DNA of 64,000 bases from contig NZ_JAXCLX010000002.1 in assembly GCF_034044635.1 (NCBI RefSeq), positions 372,001-436,000 on the forward strand. The letters are read 5' to 3'. Origin of the DNA: Dongia rigui. Lineage in GTDB: Bacteria > Pseudomonadota > Alphaproteobacteria > Dongiales > Dongiaceae. Position numbers and translations under genes: made by a program. Shown piece by piece: positions 40,542 through 49,113 of the stretch. Positions within the stretch are counted from its first letter, which is position 1. Each line of letters opens with the position of its first letter. The notes beneath the pieces were generated by a model. It saw nothing but the letters and a program-made list of their open reading frames with translations. It did not search any database and was not told where the DNA came from.

Positions 40542-41428
40542 CCCGCCCCCTTCTTCCGCTCGCCCAACATGACGATGAGGCTCGATGCCACGATCATCGC
40601 CGCACCGATGATGCCGGTATGCGTGGGCAAGTCCTGCCAGACCAGATAGCCAAGGATCACCGACCAGACGAGCGCGGTATATTCGGTGGGGGCGATGACC
40701 GAGGCCGGGGCGTGGCGAAAGCTCTCATAGAGCAGATACTGCCCGGTCCCGGAGATAAGCCCCAGGCCAATCATCAGGCTGAACTCCAGCAGACCCGGCT
40801 GATGCCACCACCACGGCATGGTGACGCCGCACAGCAGCACGAAACCGCCATTGGTGAAGATCATCTGGTTGATGGTGGGCTCGGCATGCATGATCTTCCG
40901 GACCAGCATGGTGGCGAAGGCCCAGAGTGTCGCGGCCACCAGCACCAGCAGCGCCCATTGCAGTTCCGCGCGGCCCCCCGGATTGGCTGCGACGACGACG
41001 CCGATGAAGCCGACGATGACGGATGCCCAGCGCCACGCGTTCACCTTCTCGCGCAGCACGACGATGGAAAGGATCGTCACGATCACCGGTGCGGCATAAT
41101 AAAGCGTCACCAGATCAGGCAGGGTCAGGTGCTTGGCCGCATTGAAATAGCACAGCCACGCACTCAGCAGCAGCCCGGCCCGCAAGGCCAGCCCGCCCTT
41201 GTTCCGGCTGCGCATCACATTCATCACACCCGTCTTGCCACCGATGAACAGCGTGATGATCGAGATGGTGAGACTGCGCACGAACAGGATCTGAAAGATC
41301 GCGTAATCATGCATCACCAGCCATTTGACGATGGCATCCTGGCCCGAAAAGACGGCATACCCGGCAATCGCCAGAATAACGCCCCATTGCGTGTTGTCAG
41401 TCAGCTTGGTGTTGGTGGCGAGGCTCAA
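40538..41428 (-). CDS. EamA family (DMT) transporter with TTG start
   Basis: Ten-helix inner-membrane transporter of 296 residues. Helix 1 is GVILAIAGYAVFSGQDAIVK, typical of this subfamily; RSLTISIITLFIG, YYAAPVIVTILSIVVL, GFIGVVVAANPGG and PTEYTALVWSVILGYLVW follow. The start is a TTG at 41428 that overlaps the stop of the upstream gene (TTGA, 41425-41428). The first 14 residues (MSLATNTKLTDNTQ) are the same as those of the unrelated upstream gene because of a 52-bp direct repeat (see repeat entry). The substrate is unknown. Confidence 0.9.
   Translation of the reverse strand: MSLATNTKLTDNTQWGVILAIAGYAVFSGQDAIVKWLVMHDYAIFQILFVRSLTISIITLFIGGKTGVMNVMRSRNKGGLALRAGLLLSAWLCYFNAAKHLTLPDLVTLYYAAPVIVTILSIVVLREKVNAWRWASVIVGFIGVVVAANPGGRAELQWALLVLVAATLWAFATMLVRKIMHAEPTINQMIFTNGGFVLLCGVTMPWWWHQPGLLEFSLMIGLGLISGTGQYLLYESFRHAPASVIAPTEYTALVWSVILGYLVWQDLPTHTGIIGAAMIVASSLIVMLGERKKGAG
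41372..41423 (-). repeat. 52-bp direct repeat, copy A (inside the EamA 5' end)
   Basis: Copy A covers codons 2-19 of the EamA gene. Copy B lies 1517 bp away at 42889-42940. The two differ at only 2 of 52 positions and have the same orientation and reading frame. Confidence 0.95.
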
Positions 41429-42945
41429 TTTGCGCTGCCTTCGATTGCATAGCCCGGCGGCGGAACGAGTGCCATCGTTCTTTCGCAAACAGCCGTCAGT
41501 CCGTTGTCATGGATGCGGTAATAGGTGGTCGTCACCGGCCGGCCATCTTCTTCGCCCGCCGGTATCCAACTTGTGCTGGAAATGTATGGGCCGCTGTCGG
41601 TCAAGATCAGGCTGACGGCGTCGCCACCGTCATGGGTAAGGTCGCTGATGGGTTCCCATGCATTCTCTTCGGGTGGGTGCGTCGCGTCGACGGCGCTGAT
41701 GTCGAGCCACTGATAGGTATACCTCCCGGGTGCGCTCGATCGTTCGGCAACCCACCGTCGGCCACCCCATTCCGGGACGTCGATTGCCGCACGGCGATTC
41801 CCATAAACGTCCCGTTCCCAGGCGATCGGATGCTGTGCCAGGCCGAACGCACAGGCAAAGCGGTCGTTGAGAATGCCGGTCGTCGGTTTCTCGGCGCTGG
41901 GTATTGCGTCATGAAAGCAAGCCGGTTTGAGCAGTCCGCCTTCGGCCGGACGGAAGAGTGTCACGGATGGTTCTCGGTTGTTGACTGAAGAGGCGAGAAG
42001 AAAGGCGTGGCCTTCAAACATGGCGACCCGGCTGTCCGTATACCAACCCTTGTAGATCTCCGTATTGGACGCGTCATAGAGGCTCGATTTCAGGACCGCT
42101 TCCGTCTTGCCCTTCCGCTCGTAAACCAGCCGGTTCCAAGCGGAACCTTGCTGCGACCCGGCCGGGTATTGCAGGCTAGCCACGAGGTCGCGCAGGGCTT
42201 CGTCATCGATGCGACGTGCGGCGCGCAGCTGCTGTTCGATCGATGCCGCTTCGTCGGGAACGGCGGCAATGTACCAAGCATAGATGAAGCCAGGAACCTT
42301 GGCGCGCACCTCGAAGACGTCTTCCGGTGCCTCGTCATTGACGAAATTGAACCGCGCCTTTCGCAAAGTGTAGATGTCGGTGGCCGAGATTGTTGTCCAG
42401 GCCGGTTCCTGCGGAAAAGCGTCCGCGATGACCGTGTAATTGTCTTGATCCCGCGATTGCCGTTGCCAGGCGATCCGGTCTCGCCGCAATGCGGCCGCAC
42501 AGACCTTGTCGTTCAGCGGCGACGGGGCGACGATCACCGTCTTTCCGCGTGCCAGCCATTTCTCGATCTCTTGAAGGCGGGATGTGGTGAAGCCGGCGAT
42601 GCATTGGCTGCGGGTCTGCGTCTGCCCCAGCAACGGTCCTTCGCATATGGCGGCCATCCGTCGCTCCCAGCTTTCCTGCTGCAGTTCGAATATCTCACGA
42701 CCTCGCGGTTCGATCCGGTCAAGCGTCCGGGCAAGTGCAGCATCGACTGTGACGAACGCTTTCCCGGCATCGACATCCGTGCAAACCCAAGGATATTCAG
42801 CCGCGACCGGGCGTGCGCAGGCAGGCGTTTCCGCTCTGGCGTCGCCCATCACGGATGATAATCCAAAGGCAACACAAAAGAGCATCAGCAGAATAACGCC
42901 CCTTTGCGTGTTGTCGGTCAGCTTGGTGTTGGTGGCGAGGGACAA
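41425..42945 (-). CDS. exported LprI-like (DUF1311) domain protein with a copied N-terminus
   Basis: Protein of up to 506 residues. After the first 14 residues shared with EamA comes a signal peptide (VILLMLFCVAFGLSSVMGDA). A DUF1311/LprI-like segment follows: ACARPVAAEYPWVCTDVDAG, then DAALARTLDRIEPRGREIF, LQQESWERRMAAIC and CIAGFTTSRLQEIEKWL, a cysteine-paired helical fold known in periplasmic lysozyme inhibitors. The remaining 350 residues are unrecognised and beta-rich. The frame starts at TTG 42945; the ATG at 42885, just before the signal peptide core, is an alternative, in which case the repeat is only a leader. The stop overlaps the EamA TTG. Confidence 0.75.
   Translation of the reverse strand: MSLATNTKLTDNTQRGVILLMLFCVAFGLSSVMGDARAETPACARPVAAEYPWVCTDVDAGKAFVTVDAALARTLDRIEPRGREIFELQQESWERRMAAICEGPLLGQTQTRSQCIAGFTTSRLQEIEKWLARGKTVIVAPSPLNDKVCAAALRRDRIAWQRQSRDQDNYTVIADAFPQEPAWTTISATDIYTLRKARFNFVNDEAPEDVFEVRAKVPGFIYAWYIAAVPDEAASIEQQLRAARRIDDEALRDLVASLQYPAGSQQGSAWNRLVYERKGKTEAVLKSSLYDASNTEIYKGWYTDSRVAMFEGHAFLLASSVNNREPSVTLFRPAEGGLLKPACFHDAIPSAEKPTTGILNDRFACAFGLAQHPIAWERDVYGNRRAAIDVPEWGGRRWVAERSSAPGRYTYQWLDISAVDATHPPEENAWEPISDLTHDGGDAVSLILTDSGPYISSTSWIPAGEEDGRPVTTTYYRIHDNGLTAVCERTMALVPPPGYAIEGSAN
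42889..42940 (-). repeat. 52-bp direct repeat, copy B (5' end of the LprI-like gene)
   Basis: Copy B supplies codons 2-19 of the LprI-like frame. One of its two differences from copy A turns TGGGG into AGGGG, giving AAAGGGG upstream of the ATG at 42885. Confidence 0.95.
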
Positions 42946-42959
42946 GGTGATGCTCTGAT

Positions 42960-43076
42960 GTCTTCTCCTCCCACCTTTAGGGGGAGGTTGGGAGGGGGGC
43001 GGTTCAGTCCAACTCTTGAAAAGCTATCACTTGCGCCCCCACCTAACCTCCCCCTGAAGGGGGAGGGATCAAGGCG
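42960..43076. repeat. inverted repeat of the CCACCTTTAGGGGGAGG type
   Basis: An arm near 42966-42993 (TCCTCCCACCTTTAGGGGGA) and its partner near 43041-43071 (CCTAACCTCCCCCTGAAGGG) enclose about 45 bp. It fills the spacer between the dioxygenase stop and the LprI-like start. Confidence 0.7.
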
Positions 43077-43083
43077 TCAATCG

Positions 43084-44091
43084 TCACGCCACCTGCTCCG
43101 CATGCATGCCGTCGACGCCGTAATAGCGGCGCAGATTGGCGTGGATCGGGCGGGGCTCATGGGCCTGCAGCCACAGGCGCAGCAGCAGGCGGCGGCGGTT
43201 CTCGTCGGGCCAGTCCTCGAAGGACGTGCGCGAGTGGAGGGTGGTGTAGTTGTTGATGAAGGAGCATTCGCCCGGTTCCAGCTGGAACTCATAGACGAGG
43301 TCGTCGCGGCTCGCAGTCTCGTCGAGATAAGCGAGCGCCTCCTTCTCCAGCGCGTTCGGCTCAAGGCCCAGGGCCGCAAAGGCATCCTCGATATACTTGT
43401 AACCGAAGCAGATGCTCAACAGCCCCTGCGTCTCGCTGAAGACCGGCACGCGATAAGCGGTGACCGGCGGCTCGCCCGGCGCTTCCTCGCCGTTCCAGTG
43501 AATGCGGAAGCCCTCGAATAGCGGATCGAGGAGGTGCGGCTTGGTGGCCAGGATCTCGTTATAGACGGTGATGGCGCTGACGATGCGGCTCAGGCCCCCT
43601 GTTTGCGCCTTGCGCATGCACAGCAGGCCGACGATGTCGTCGGAATCGGTATGCATCCTGAGTTCGGCATTGGAGCGGTAGCCGCGATTGATCTTGCCGG
43701 GTTGTGGCACGTCGGCGACATAGCCGAGGCGGTCGCCCTTGCCGCTCTGGATCACCGGCTTGCCGAAATGGCTCCCCAGCCAGCCATAGAGCAGGCCGAT
43801 TTCATCAAGGCTGTATTTCTCGACCGGCCAGCCGCGCAGGATGACCATGCCGCGGCCTTGCATCAACTCACGCTTCAGCGCTGCGATGTCGTCGGCGATG
43901 GTCGGAAAGTCGTGGTGCGACTTGCCGATGGCCGGAATGCCCAGGCCTTGGCGCCGTGCTTCCACGATCGCCGCATCGAAGGCCGCGAGATGACGCGGGC
44001 CCAGATCGAAGGCGACGTCGTCCTTGCTTCTGAAATCGCTGCCCTTCCACCCCGCCGTACCAGCAATCGGCCGGCGTATCGCGGCACCCAT
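43084..44091 (-). CDS. TauD/TfdA family Fe(II)/2-oxoglutarate dioxygenase
   Basis: Non-haem iron dioxygenase of 335 residues with a jelly-roll fold. The iron facial triad is HTD in ELRMHTDSDDIVGL and the distal His in NNYTTLHSRTSF. The 2-oxoglutarate-binding Arg is in ENRRRLLLRLWLQ. LMQGRGMVILRGWPVE is the conserved N-terminal strand. Members hydroxylate taurine, phenoxy acids, amino acids or betaines; this one resembles the broad group of about 330 residues and its substrate cannot be named. It is divergent from a GFA gene, with 135 bp between the starts. Confidence 0.92.
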   Translation of the reverse strand: MGAAIRRPIAGTAGWKGSDFRSKDDVAFDLGPRHLAAFDAAIVEARRQGLGIPAIGKSHHDFPTIADDIAALKRELMQGRGMVILRGWPVEKYSLDEIGLLYGWLGSHFGKPVIQSGKGDRLGYVADVPQPGKINRGYRSNAELRMHTDSDDIVGLLCMRKAQTGGLSRIVSAITVYNEILATKPHLLDPLFEGFRIHWNGEEAPGEPPVTAYRVPVFSETQGLLSICFGYKYIEDAFAALGLEPNALEKEALAYLDETASRDDLVYEFQLEPGECSFINNYTTLHSRTSFEDWPDENRRRLLLRLWLQAHEPRPIHANLRRYYGVDGMHAEQVA

Positions 44092-44226
44092 TGTATGCTC
44101 CCGTTTTGTCCCGTTTTGCGGCTAGGATGGACCGCCGGCCCGGCGCTTGTCGAGGCCGCGCACAGGAGACCGCACGCATTCCAGACCTGCGGCAGCGGCA
44201 TGCGATAGCGCGACGGAGAATTGGAC

Positions 44227-44616
44227 ATGCCAGATAGTCATGAGGGCGGGTGCGATTGCGGCGCCTTGCGCTACCGTGTGACGGGCGAGCCTTACGATAC
44301 CGGCTATTGCCATTGCCGCATCTGCCAGCGCACCAGCGGCGCGCCGTTGCAGGCGTTTGCCCGCATCAAGGCCGATCAGTTTGCCTATATTAAAGGCACG
44401 CCGGTGGTCTATTTCTCCAGCGAACATGGCCAGCGCGAGTTCTGCGCCGCCTGTGGCAGCCAGTTGCTCTATCGCGGGCGGCAGGCACCCTTCGACGTTG
44501 CCTTCAACACGCCGACGCTCGACGACGCTTCAGCCTTTCCGCCGCGCCAGCATGTCTGGTGCCGCAGCCGGCTGGACTGGTTCCAGACCGCCGACACATT
44601 GCCGCGCCAGGACTAG
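44227..44616 (+). CDS. GFA family protein (zinc-binding)
   Basis: Protein of 129 residues with the GFA (glutathione-dependent formaldehyde-activating enzyme-like) fold. The zinc cysteines are in GGCDCGALRYRVTG, GYCHCRICQRTSG and FCAACGSQLLYRG. The C-terminal W-region is QHVWCRSRLDWFQ. The ATG at 44227 has GGAG 9 bases upstream; a TTG at 44221 is less likely. Its last 87 bp overlap the 3' end of the LysR gene on the opposite strand. The true function of most members is unknown despite the family name. Confidence 0.9.
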   Translation: MPDSHEGGCDCGALRYRVTGEPYDTGYCHCRICQRTSGAPLQAFARIKADQFAYIKGTPVVYFSSEHGQREFCAACGSQLLYRGRQAPFDVAFNTPTLDDASAFPPRQHVWCRSRLDWFQTADTLPRQD

Positions 44617-45507
44617 GATCTCCGCGTCGAGGAAATCGAGGAAGGCCCGCACGGCTGGCAATTGGCCCCGCCGCGAGGAGAAGACGGCGTGGAAATCCCC
44701 GATCGGCGGGGCGTGATCCGGGAGGACGATCTCCAGCAGGCCGGAATTGATCTCCGCCCGGCAGAAATATTCCGGAATGAGGGAGATGCCGATGCCGGCG
44801 AGTGCTGCCGATTTCAGCGCATCGAAATCATCGATCATCAGCCGGGGATGCACCTCGATCTGTTCGGGGCGGCCGTCGGGCGTCACCAATTCCCAATACT
44901 GGCGTCCTTCCTCCGGCGCATGGGTCAATGTGTCGAAACGCGCGAGGTCCTCGACCGATGTCGGGCGTCCCAGCCGGTCGAGCAAAGCGGGTGCTGCCAC
45001 CATCACCGCCGATTTCGCGCCGAAGCGGTGCACGACAAGGTTGGAATCCTCCAGCGGCGGCCGGCGCACGCGCAAGGCAATGTCGACGCCTTCGCGAATG
45101 ACGTCGACCCGGCGGTTGGTCGACATGATCGAGAGGCGCACCTTTGGATAGCGCGCCAGGAAAGCGGGCATCACAGGCGTGAGCACGGCCTTGGTCATCG
45201 CCGTGGGGCAGCTGATCCGCACGACGCCCTGCGGCTCGGCATGCGCCCGCTCGATCGCCTCCTGGGCCGCCTTGGCCTCCTCGATCATCGCCTGGCAGTG
45301 GCGCAGATAGACCTCGCCCATCTGGGTGAGGGCGAGTTTGCGCGTCGAACGCTGCAGCAGGCGTGTATCGAGGGATTTTTCCAGCTCGGCAATCCGGCGC
45401 GAGAGCTTGGATTTCGGCATGCCCAGCGCCCGTCCGGCGGCGGCAAATCCGCCCTGTTCAACGACTTGGGCGAAATAGAACAGGTCATTGAGGTTCTGCA
45501 TGGCCAT
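44530..45507 (-). CDS. LysR family transcriptional regulator
   Basis: Regulator of 325 residues. The winged helix is in the first 65 residues: LNDLFYFAQVVEQGGFAAAG, RALGMPKSKLSRRIAELEKS, LDTRLLQRSTRKLALTQMG. The effector domain has VRISCPTAMTKAVLTPVMP and GIGISLIPEYFC. Start candidates are ATG 45507 and ATG 45501. It is divergent from azoR with 120 bp between them, the usual position for its regulator, so control of azoR by a quinone or azo-type signal is likely. The C-terminal tail overlaps the GFA gene antisense. Confidence 0.93.
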   Translation of the reverse strand: MAMQNLNDLFYFAQVVEQGGFAAAGRALGMPKSKLSRRIAELEKSLDTRLLQRSTRKLALTQMGEVYLRHCQAMIEEAKAAQEAIERAHAEPQGVVRISCPTAMTKAVLTPVMPAFLARYPKVRLSIMSTNRRVDVIREGVDIALRVRRPPLEDSNLVVHRFGAKSAVMVAAPALLDRLGRPTSVEDLARFDTLTHAPEEGRQYWELVTPDGRPEQIEVHPRLMIDDFDALKSAALAGIGISLIPEYFCRAEINSGLLEIVLPDHAPPIGDFHAVFSSRRGQLPAVRAFLDFLDAEILVLARQCVGGLEPVQPAAAPDMLARRKG

Positions 45508-45627
45508 CGACTGTCCTAAGATTGGAACGATGAAATCCGAAAATGGCACCTAATCGGATGAACGTTCCTATTTTACATGCAATGGGACAGATCGCAACGC
45601 GCGGTCCCTTAGCTTGGAGGCATTGCC

Positions 45628-46266
45628 ATGAAAGTCCTGCAGATCGATTCCAGCCCGTTGGGCGAGGCCTCGGCCTCTCGCCAGCTCACCGCCGCGGCTG
45701 CCGCCGGGCTGCTGCGGGCCAATCCCGCGGCATCATTGACCCATCGCGACCTCAGCGTCACCACGCCGGCCCATCTCTCCGGTGAGATCCTCGCGGCCCT
45801 CGGCGGCGCCGATACCTCGGGCAATCCCGAGCTGCAAAAGCAAGTGGCGCTCGGCGAAGAACTGATCACCGAATTTCTCGCGGCCGACGTCATCATCATC
45901 GGCGCGCCGATGTACAATTTCTCGATCCCCAGCCAGTTGAAGGCCTGGATCGACCGTATCGCCCGCGCTGGCCGCACTTTCCGCTATACTGAAACGGGTC
46001 CGGTCGGTCTCGTCACGGGCAAGCGTGTCATCATCGCCTCGTCACGTGGCAGCGTCTTTGCCGGCGATGCGGCGCATGAGGATGGCTGGCGCCATGCGAT
46101 GGACTTCCAAGAAGACTATCTGAAGCGTGTGCTGGGCTTCCTCGGCGTCACCGATGTCGAGATCGTCCGCGCTGAAGGCCTCGGCATTTCCCCGGCCTCG
46201 CGCGAACAATCGATCGCCAAGGCCCGCCAGCAGATCGCGGAACGTTTCGACGCGGTGGCGGCATAA
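45628..46266 (+). CDS. azoR: FMN-dependent NADH:quinone/azo reductase
   Basis: Flavodoxin-fold reductase of 212 residues that reduces quinones and azo compounds by two-electron transfer. The FMN phosphate loop is LQIDSSPLGEASASRQLT. The flavin-contact region is IIIGAPMYNFSIPSQLKAWI, with the family-typical FRYTETGPVGLVTGKRVIIA and SSRGSVF. The ATG at 45628 follows TTGGAGG. It is divergent from the LysR gene, its probable regulator. Quinone detoxification is the likely role. Confidence 0.94.
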   Translation: MKVLQIDSSPLGEASASRQLTAAAAAGLLRANPAASLTHRDLSVTTPAHLSGEILAALGGADTSGNPELQKQVALGEELITEFLAADVIIIGAPMYNFSIPSQLKAWIDRIARAGRTFRYTETGPVGLVTGKRVIIASSRGSVFAGDAAHEDGWRHAMDFQEDYLKRVLGFLGVTDVEIVRAEGLGISPASREQSIAKARQQIAERFDAVAA

Positions 46267-46274
46267 TCTTATCC

Positions 46275-46349
46275 GTCATGCCCGGGCTTGACCCGGGCAT
46301 CCACTCTCTCAACGGCACCAGTGGATCCTCTGCCTTCGCGGAGGATGAC
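46275..46349. repeat. palindromic repeat pair, family E
   Basis: 46275-46305 (core GCCCGGGCTTGACCCGGGC) and a diverged facing copy, 46320-46349 (GTGGATCCTCTGCCTTCGCG then GAGGATGACG). It separates convergent stops of azoR and the flavin oxidoreductase. Confidence 0.8.
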
Positions 46350-46364
46350 GATGATGGATTGATT

Positions 46365-48407
46365 TCACTCCGCCGCCAGCGGCAATGTCCCGGCACCGCG
46401 ATCCCGCAAGGGCGCGGTGCTTTTTGCCGTCACGCCGAGCAGCCGCCCGGCGCGATGACCGGCATAGACGGCATGGGCGATGAGGCCCGGCGCCTCGGCG
46501 TCACCGATGCGCGTGAGGCTCTTGAGGCCGTGGTCGCGTGCCACGAGTGTTTCATAGAGATCGTCGTCCGGCTGGCGCGACGTGACCGGCACCAGTGTCG
46601 CCACATCGAGCGTCAGGCCGGCGCCGCCATAGACGCAGCCGAGTTCCAACTTGCCCGGCACGAAGGCGGAGAGTGATTTGTTGAAGTGGCAGTGAATGCC
46701 GAGTGCCACGATATGCGCATGGGTCTCCGCCTGGTCGCCGGTGAATTCCGCCCAGGGTGCCACCACGCCGGCACTGCTGATGAAATGCACCTCGCAGCCG
46801 GCCTGCCGCAATTTATCGGCCAAGGCCGGTGCCAGATAGAATCCGTCATCGTCATAGACCGCGACCGGCCCCTTGGGCACGACACCCCGCATGACATCTT
46901 CGGGCGAGAGAATATCGGCGTGCGGTGCGAGCACGGGCAGATGTGACGTTCGCCCACGGCCATCCAGCCGCCAATGGCTGCCCGTGGCGCAGATCACGTG
47001 CTGTGCGCCGAAATCCAACACATCATCGACACCCATCTCGCTTTCCAGGAACAGCTCGATATTGGGCATCTTGTTGATCTGGGTAAGGCGCCAATCGCGC
47101 ACGCGGGCCCATTCGGTAAGGCCCGGCAGCTTGCTCTCCCAATTGACGCGCCCGCCGGCCGCGCGGGACTTTTCCGCCACGGCCACGTCATAGCCGCGGG
47201 CGCCCAGCACGCGGGCTGCTTCCAATCCGGCAGGACCGGCGCCGATCACCAGCACGCGCTGCTTTAGCGCATCGCGCGTGATGATCTCGGGGTGCCAGCC
47301 GGCACGCCATTCCTCGCCCATCGTCGCATTCTGCGTGCAACGGATCGGCGCCCCGCGCGAGTTATGCGCATAACAAATGTTGCAGCCGATGCATTCGCGG
47401 ATGTCGTCGAGGCGGTTCTCCCGGATCTTGTTGGGCAGGAACGGATCGGCGATCGAGGGCCTTGCCGCGCCGATGAAATCCGCAACACCTGATTTGACCA
47501 GCCGCAACATCGATTCCGGTGAGGTGTAGCGGCCCACCGTGACGACACCGCCGGTCACGATCTTGCGAATGGCACCGACCTGTTCCTCGAGCGCTCCTTC
47601 CTTGACGAAGCGCGATGGGCCCATCTCCAGGCTGTAATCATTGACAGTCAGATCCCAGAGATCCGGCAGGCCGCTGAGGCTCTGCGTCATTTCCAGCCAG
47701 TCATCCTGCTCCTGCGGATGCGCGGCATTCGACGCCCAGCGCAAGGCGACGGCGCATTTGTGGCCAACCGCCTCCTTCACCGCCTCCAGCAGTTCGCGCA
47801 CGATACGCACCCGGTTGAGCGGCGAGCCGCCATATGCATCACGCCGCGCATTCTCATGCCCGCTCAGGAACGAGTGCAGCAGGTAATGATGGCAGGCATA
47901 GATATAGACCAGGTCGAAACCCGCCGTGACCGCGCGCTTGGCAGCGTCGACATGCCATTTGCGAATGTCGGCGATATCCTGTTTATCCAGCGCCTTGGTC
48001 TGCAGCGGATCGCCCCCGAGGACCGGCATGCTCTCGATGCTCATCGGTGCCAGGCGCGAGTTCAAATTCGCCATGCGCTGGCCGCCCAGGAACAGTTCGA
48101 CCCCTGCCAGCGACCCATGCTTGTGCACGGCCTCGGTCATCATCGCGTGCTGGCGGATGTCGGCATCGTCCCACAGCGTCTGGATGGGGAAGGGCGTGTC
48201 ATCCGAGCTTGGATGGATCGTGCAGTATTCCGTGTTGACGATGCCCCAGCCGCCCTCGGCCTTCATACCCCGCATCGCCGCCAGGACATGCGGCCGCTCA
48301 TGTCCCATGCCTGAGCAATGCGGCACCTGGTAGAAGCGATTGGGGGCGGTGACGGGGCCGAGCTTGAAGGGGGTGAAGAGGAGATCGAAGCGGGCGTCGC
48401 TGGACAT
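46365..48407 (-). CDS. TMADH-like NADH:flavin oxidoreductase (FMN, 4Fe-4S, FAD-fold domains)
   Basis: Multidomain enzyme of 680 residues. Residues 1-360 are an old-yellow-enzyme TIM barrel; the substrate-site motif YIYACHHYLLHSF resembles the Y-x-x-H pair of trimethylamine dehydrogenase. The 4Fe-4S cysteines are in ECIGCNICYAHNSRGAPIRC. An FAD/NAD-type domain follows (RVLVIGAGPAGLEAARVLG; ICATGSHWRLDG). This plan is shared with trimethylamine, dimethylamine, dimethylglycine and N-methylproline demethylases, and also 2,4-dienoyl-CoA reductase; the barrel motif favours an N-methylated amine substrate. It is downstream of an Lrp-type gene, with a palindromic operator candidate between. Confidence 0.85.
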   Translation of the reverse strand: MSSDARFDLLFTPFKLGPVTAPNRFYQVPHCSGMGHERPHVLAAMRGMKAEGGWGIVNTEYCTIHPSSDDTPFPIQTLWDDADIRQHAMMTEAVHKHGSLAGVELFLGGQRMANLNSRLAPMSIESMPVLGGDPLQTKALDKQDIADIRKWHVDAAKRAVTAGFDLVYIYACHHYLLHSFLSGHENARRDAYGGSPLNRVRIVRELLEAVKEAVGHKCAVALRWASNAAHPQEQDDWLEMTQSLSGLPDLWDLTVNDYSLEMGPSRFVKEGALEEQVGAIRKIVTGGVVTVGRYTSPESMLRLVKSGVADFIGAARPSIADPFLPNKIRENRLDDIRECIGCNICYAHNSRGAPIRCTQNATMGEEWRAGWHPEIITRDALKQRVLVIGAGPAGLEAARVLGARGYDVAVAEKSRAAGGRVNWESKLPGLTEWARVRDWRLTQINKMPNIELFLESEMGVDDVLDFGAQHVICATGSHWRLDGRGRTSHLPVLAPHADILSPEDVMRGVVPKGPVAVYDDDGFYLAPALADKLRQAGCEVHFISSAGVVAPWAEFTGDQAETHAHIVALGIHCHFNKSLSAFVPGKLELGCVYGGAGLTLDVATLVPVTSRQPDDDLYETLVARDHGLKSLTRIGDAEAPGLIAHAVYAGHRAGRLLGVTAKSTAPLRDRGAGTLPLAAE

Positions 48408-48436
48408 GGCATCTGGCTCGCTGGGCTGAACATCTA

Positions 48437-48459
48437 TTCAAGAATTGAATGATCGTTCA
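48437..48459. promoter_or_regulatory. overlapping palindromes upstream of the flavin oxidoreductase
   Basis: TTCAA-GAA-TTGAA (48437-48449) and TGAATGATCGTTCA (48446-48459, one mismatched pair) overlap, 30-50 bp before the ATG at 48407. The second matches the usual look of a TetR-family operator. No TetR gene is in the neighbourhood. Confidence 0.45.
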
Positions 48460-48505
48460 GTTTGAGCCGCCCTGTCAATGAGGGCCCCCGGGACCCGGTG
48501 GGGGA

Positions 48506-48988
48506 TCAGCTCGCGTGCACCGGCAGCGCGGTCGTGTATTTCATCTGCTCCATGGCGAAGGTCGAACTGACATCGGTGAGCTTCACCAGTTTGATGAGCC
48601 GCTTATAGACCTGGTCGTAATGGGCGATGCTGGCGACCACGACCTTCATCAGATAGTCGACATCGCCGCTCATGCGATAGAGCTCGACGATCTCCGGGAT
48701 CTTTTCGACGGCGTCGTTGAATTTCTGCAGCCAGGCATCGTTATGCTCATTGGTGCGGATGGCGACGAAGACGGTGACGCCGAGATCGATCTTGGCCGGA
48801 TCCAGCAAGGCGACCCGCGCGCGGATGATGCCCAACTCCTCCAGCCGCTTGATCCGCCGCCAGCAGGCATTGGCCGAGAGGCCGACGGCTTCCGCGAGAT
48901 CAGCGATGGCCTGATTCGCATCCGCCTGCAGGGCGGTGAGGATGCGGGCGTCGATGCGATCCAGCTCGATGGCGGTGCTATTTTCCAT
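48506..48988 (-). CDS. Lrp/AsnC family transcriptional regulator
   Basis: Regulator of 160 residues. An N-terminal helix-turn-helix (IADLAEAVGLSANACWRRI, KRLEELGIIRARVALLD) is followed by a RAM ligand-binding domain (DLGVTVFVAIRTNEHND, IVELYRMSGDVDYLMKVVV). I start at the ATG at 48988 because MENSTAIELDRIDARILT is the family-typical beginning; the frame is open 34 codons upstream. Such regulators sense amino acids. It is upstream of the TMADH-like gene on the same strand (98 bp gap), so it may control that gene or share its transcript. Confidence 0.93.
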   Translation of the reverse strand: MENSTAIELDRIDARILTALQADANQAIADLAEAVGLSANACWRRIKRLEELGIIRARVALLDPAKIDLGVTVFVAIRTNEHNDAWLQKFNDAVEKIPEIVELYRMSGDVDYLMKVVVASIAHYDQVYKRLIKLVKLTDVSSTFAMEQMKYTTALPVHAS

Positions 48989-49113
48989 ATTTTGGTCTTT
49001 GTGTGGGATAATTTTGCGAGATACTAGCATATTGGCGCAAAGTTTGGGAAAAATATCTAGGCATCCGCGCTTATCATGACTCCATTGCAAACCGCGCCCT
49101 CGGAGCCCGCGCC

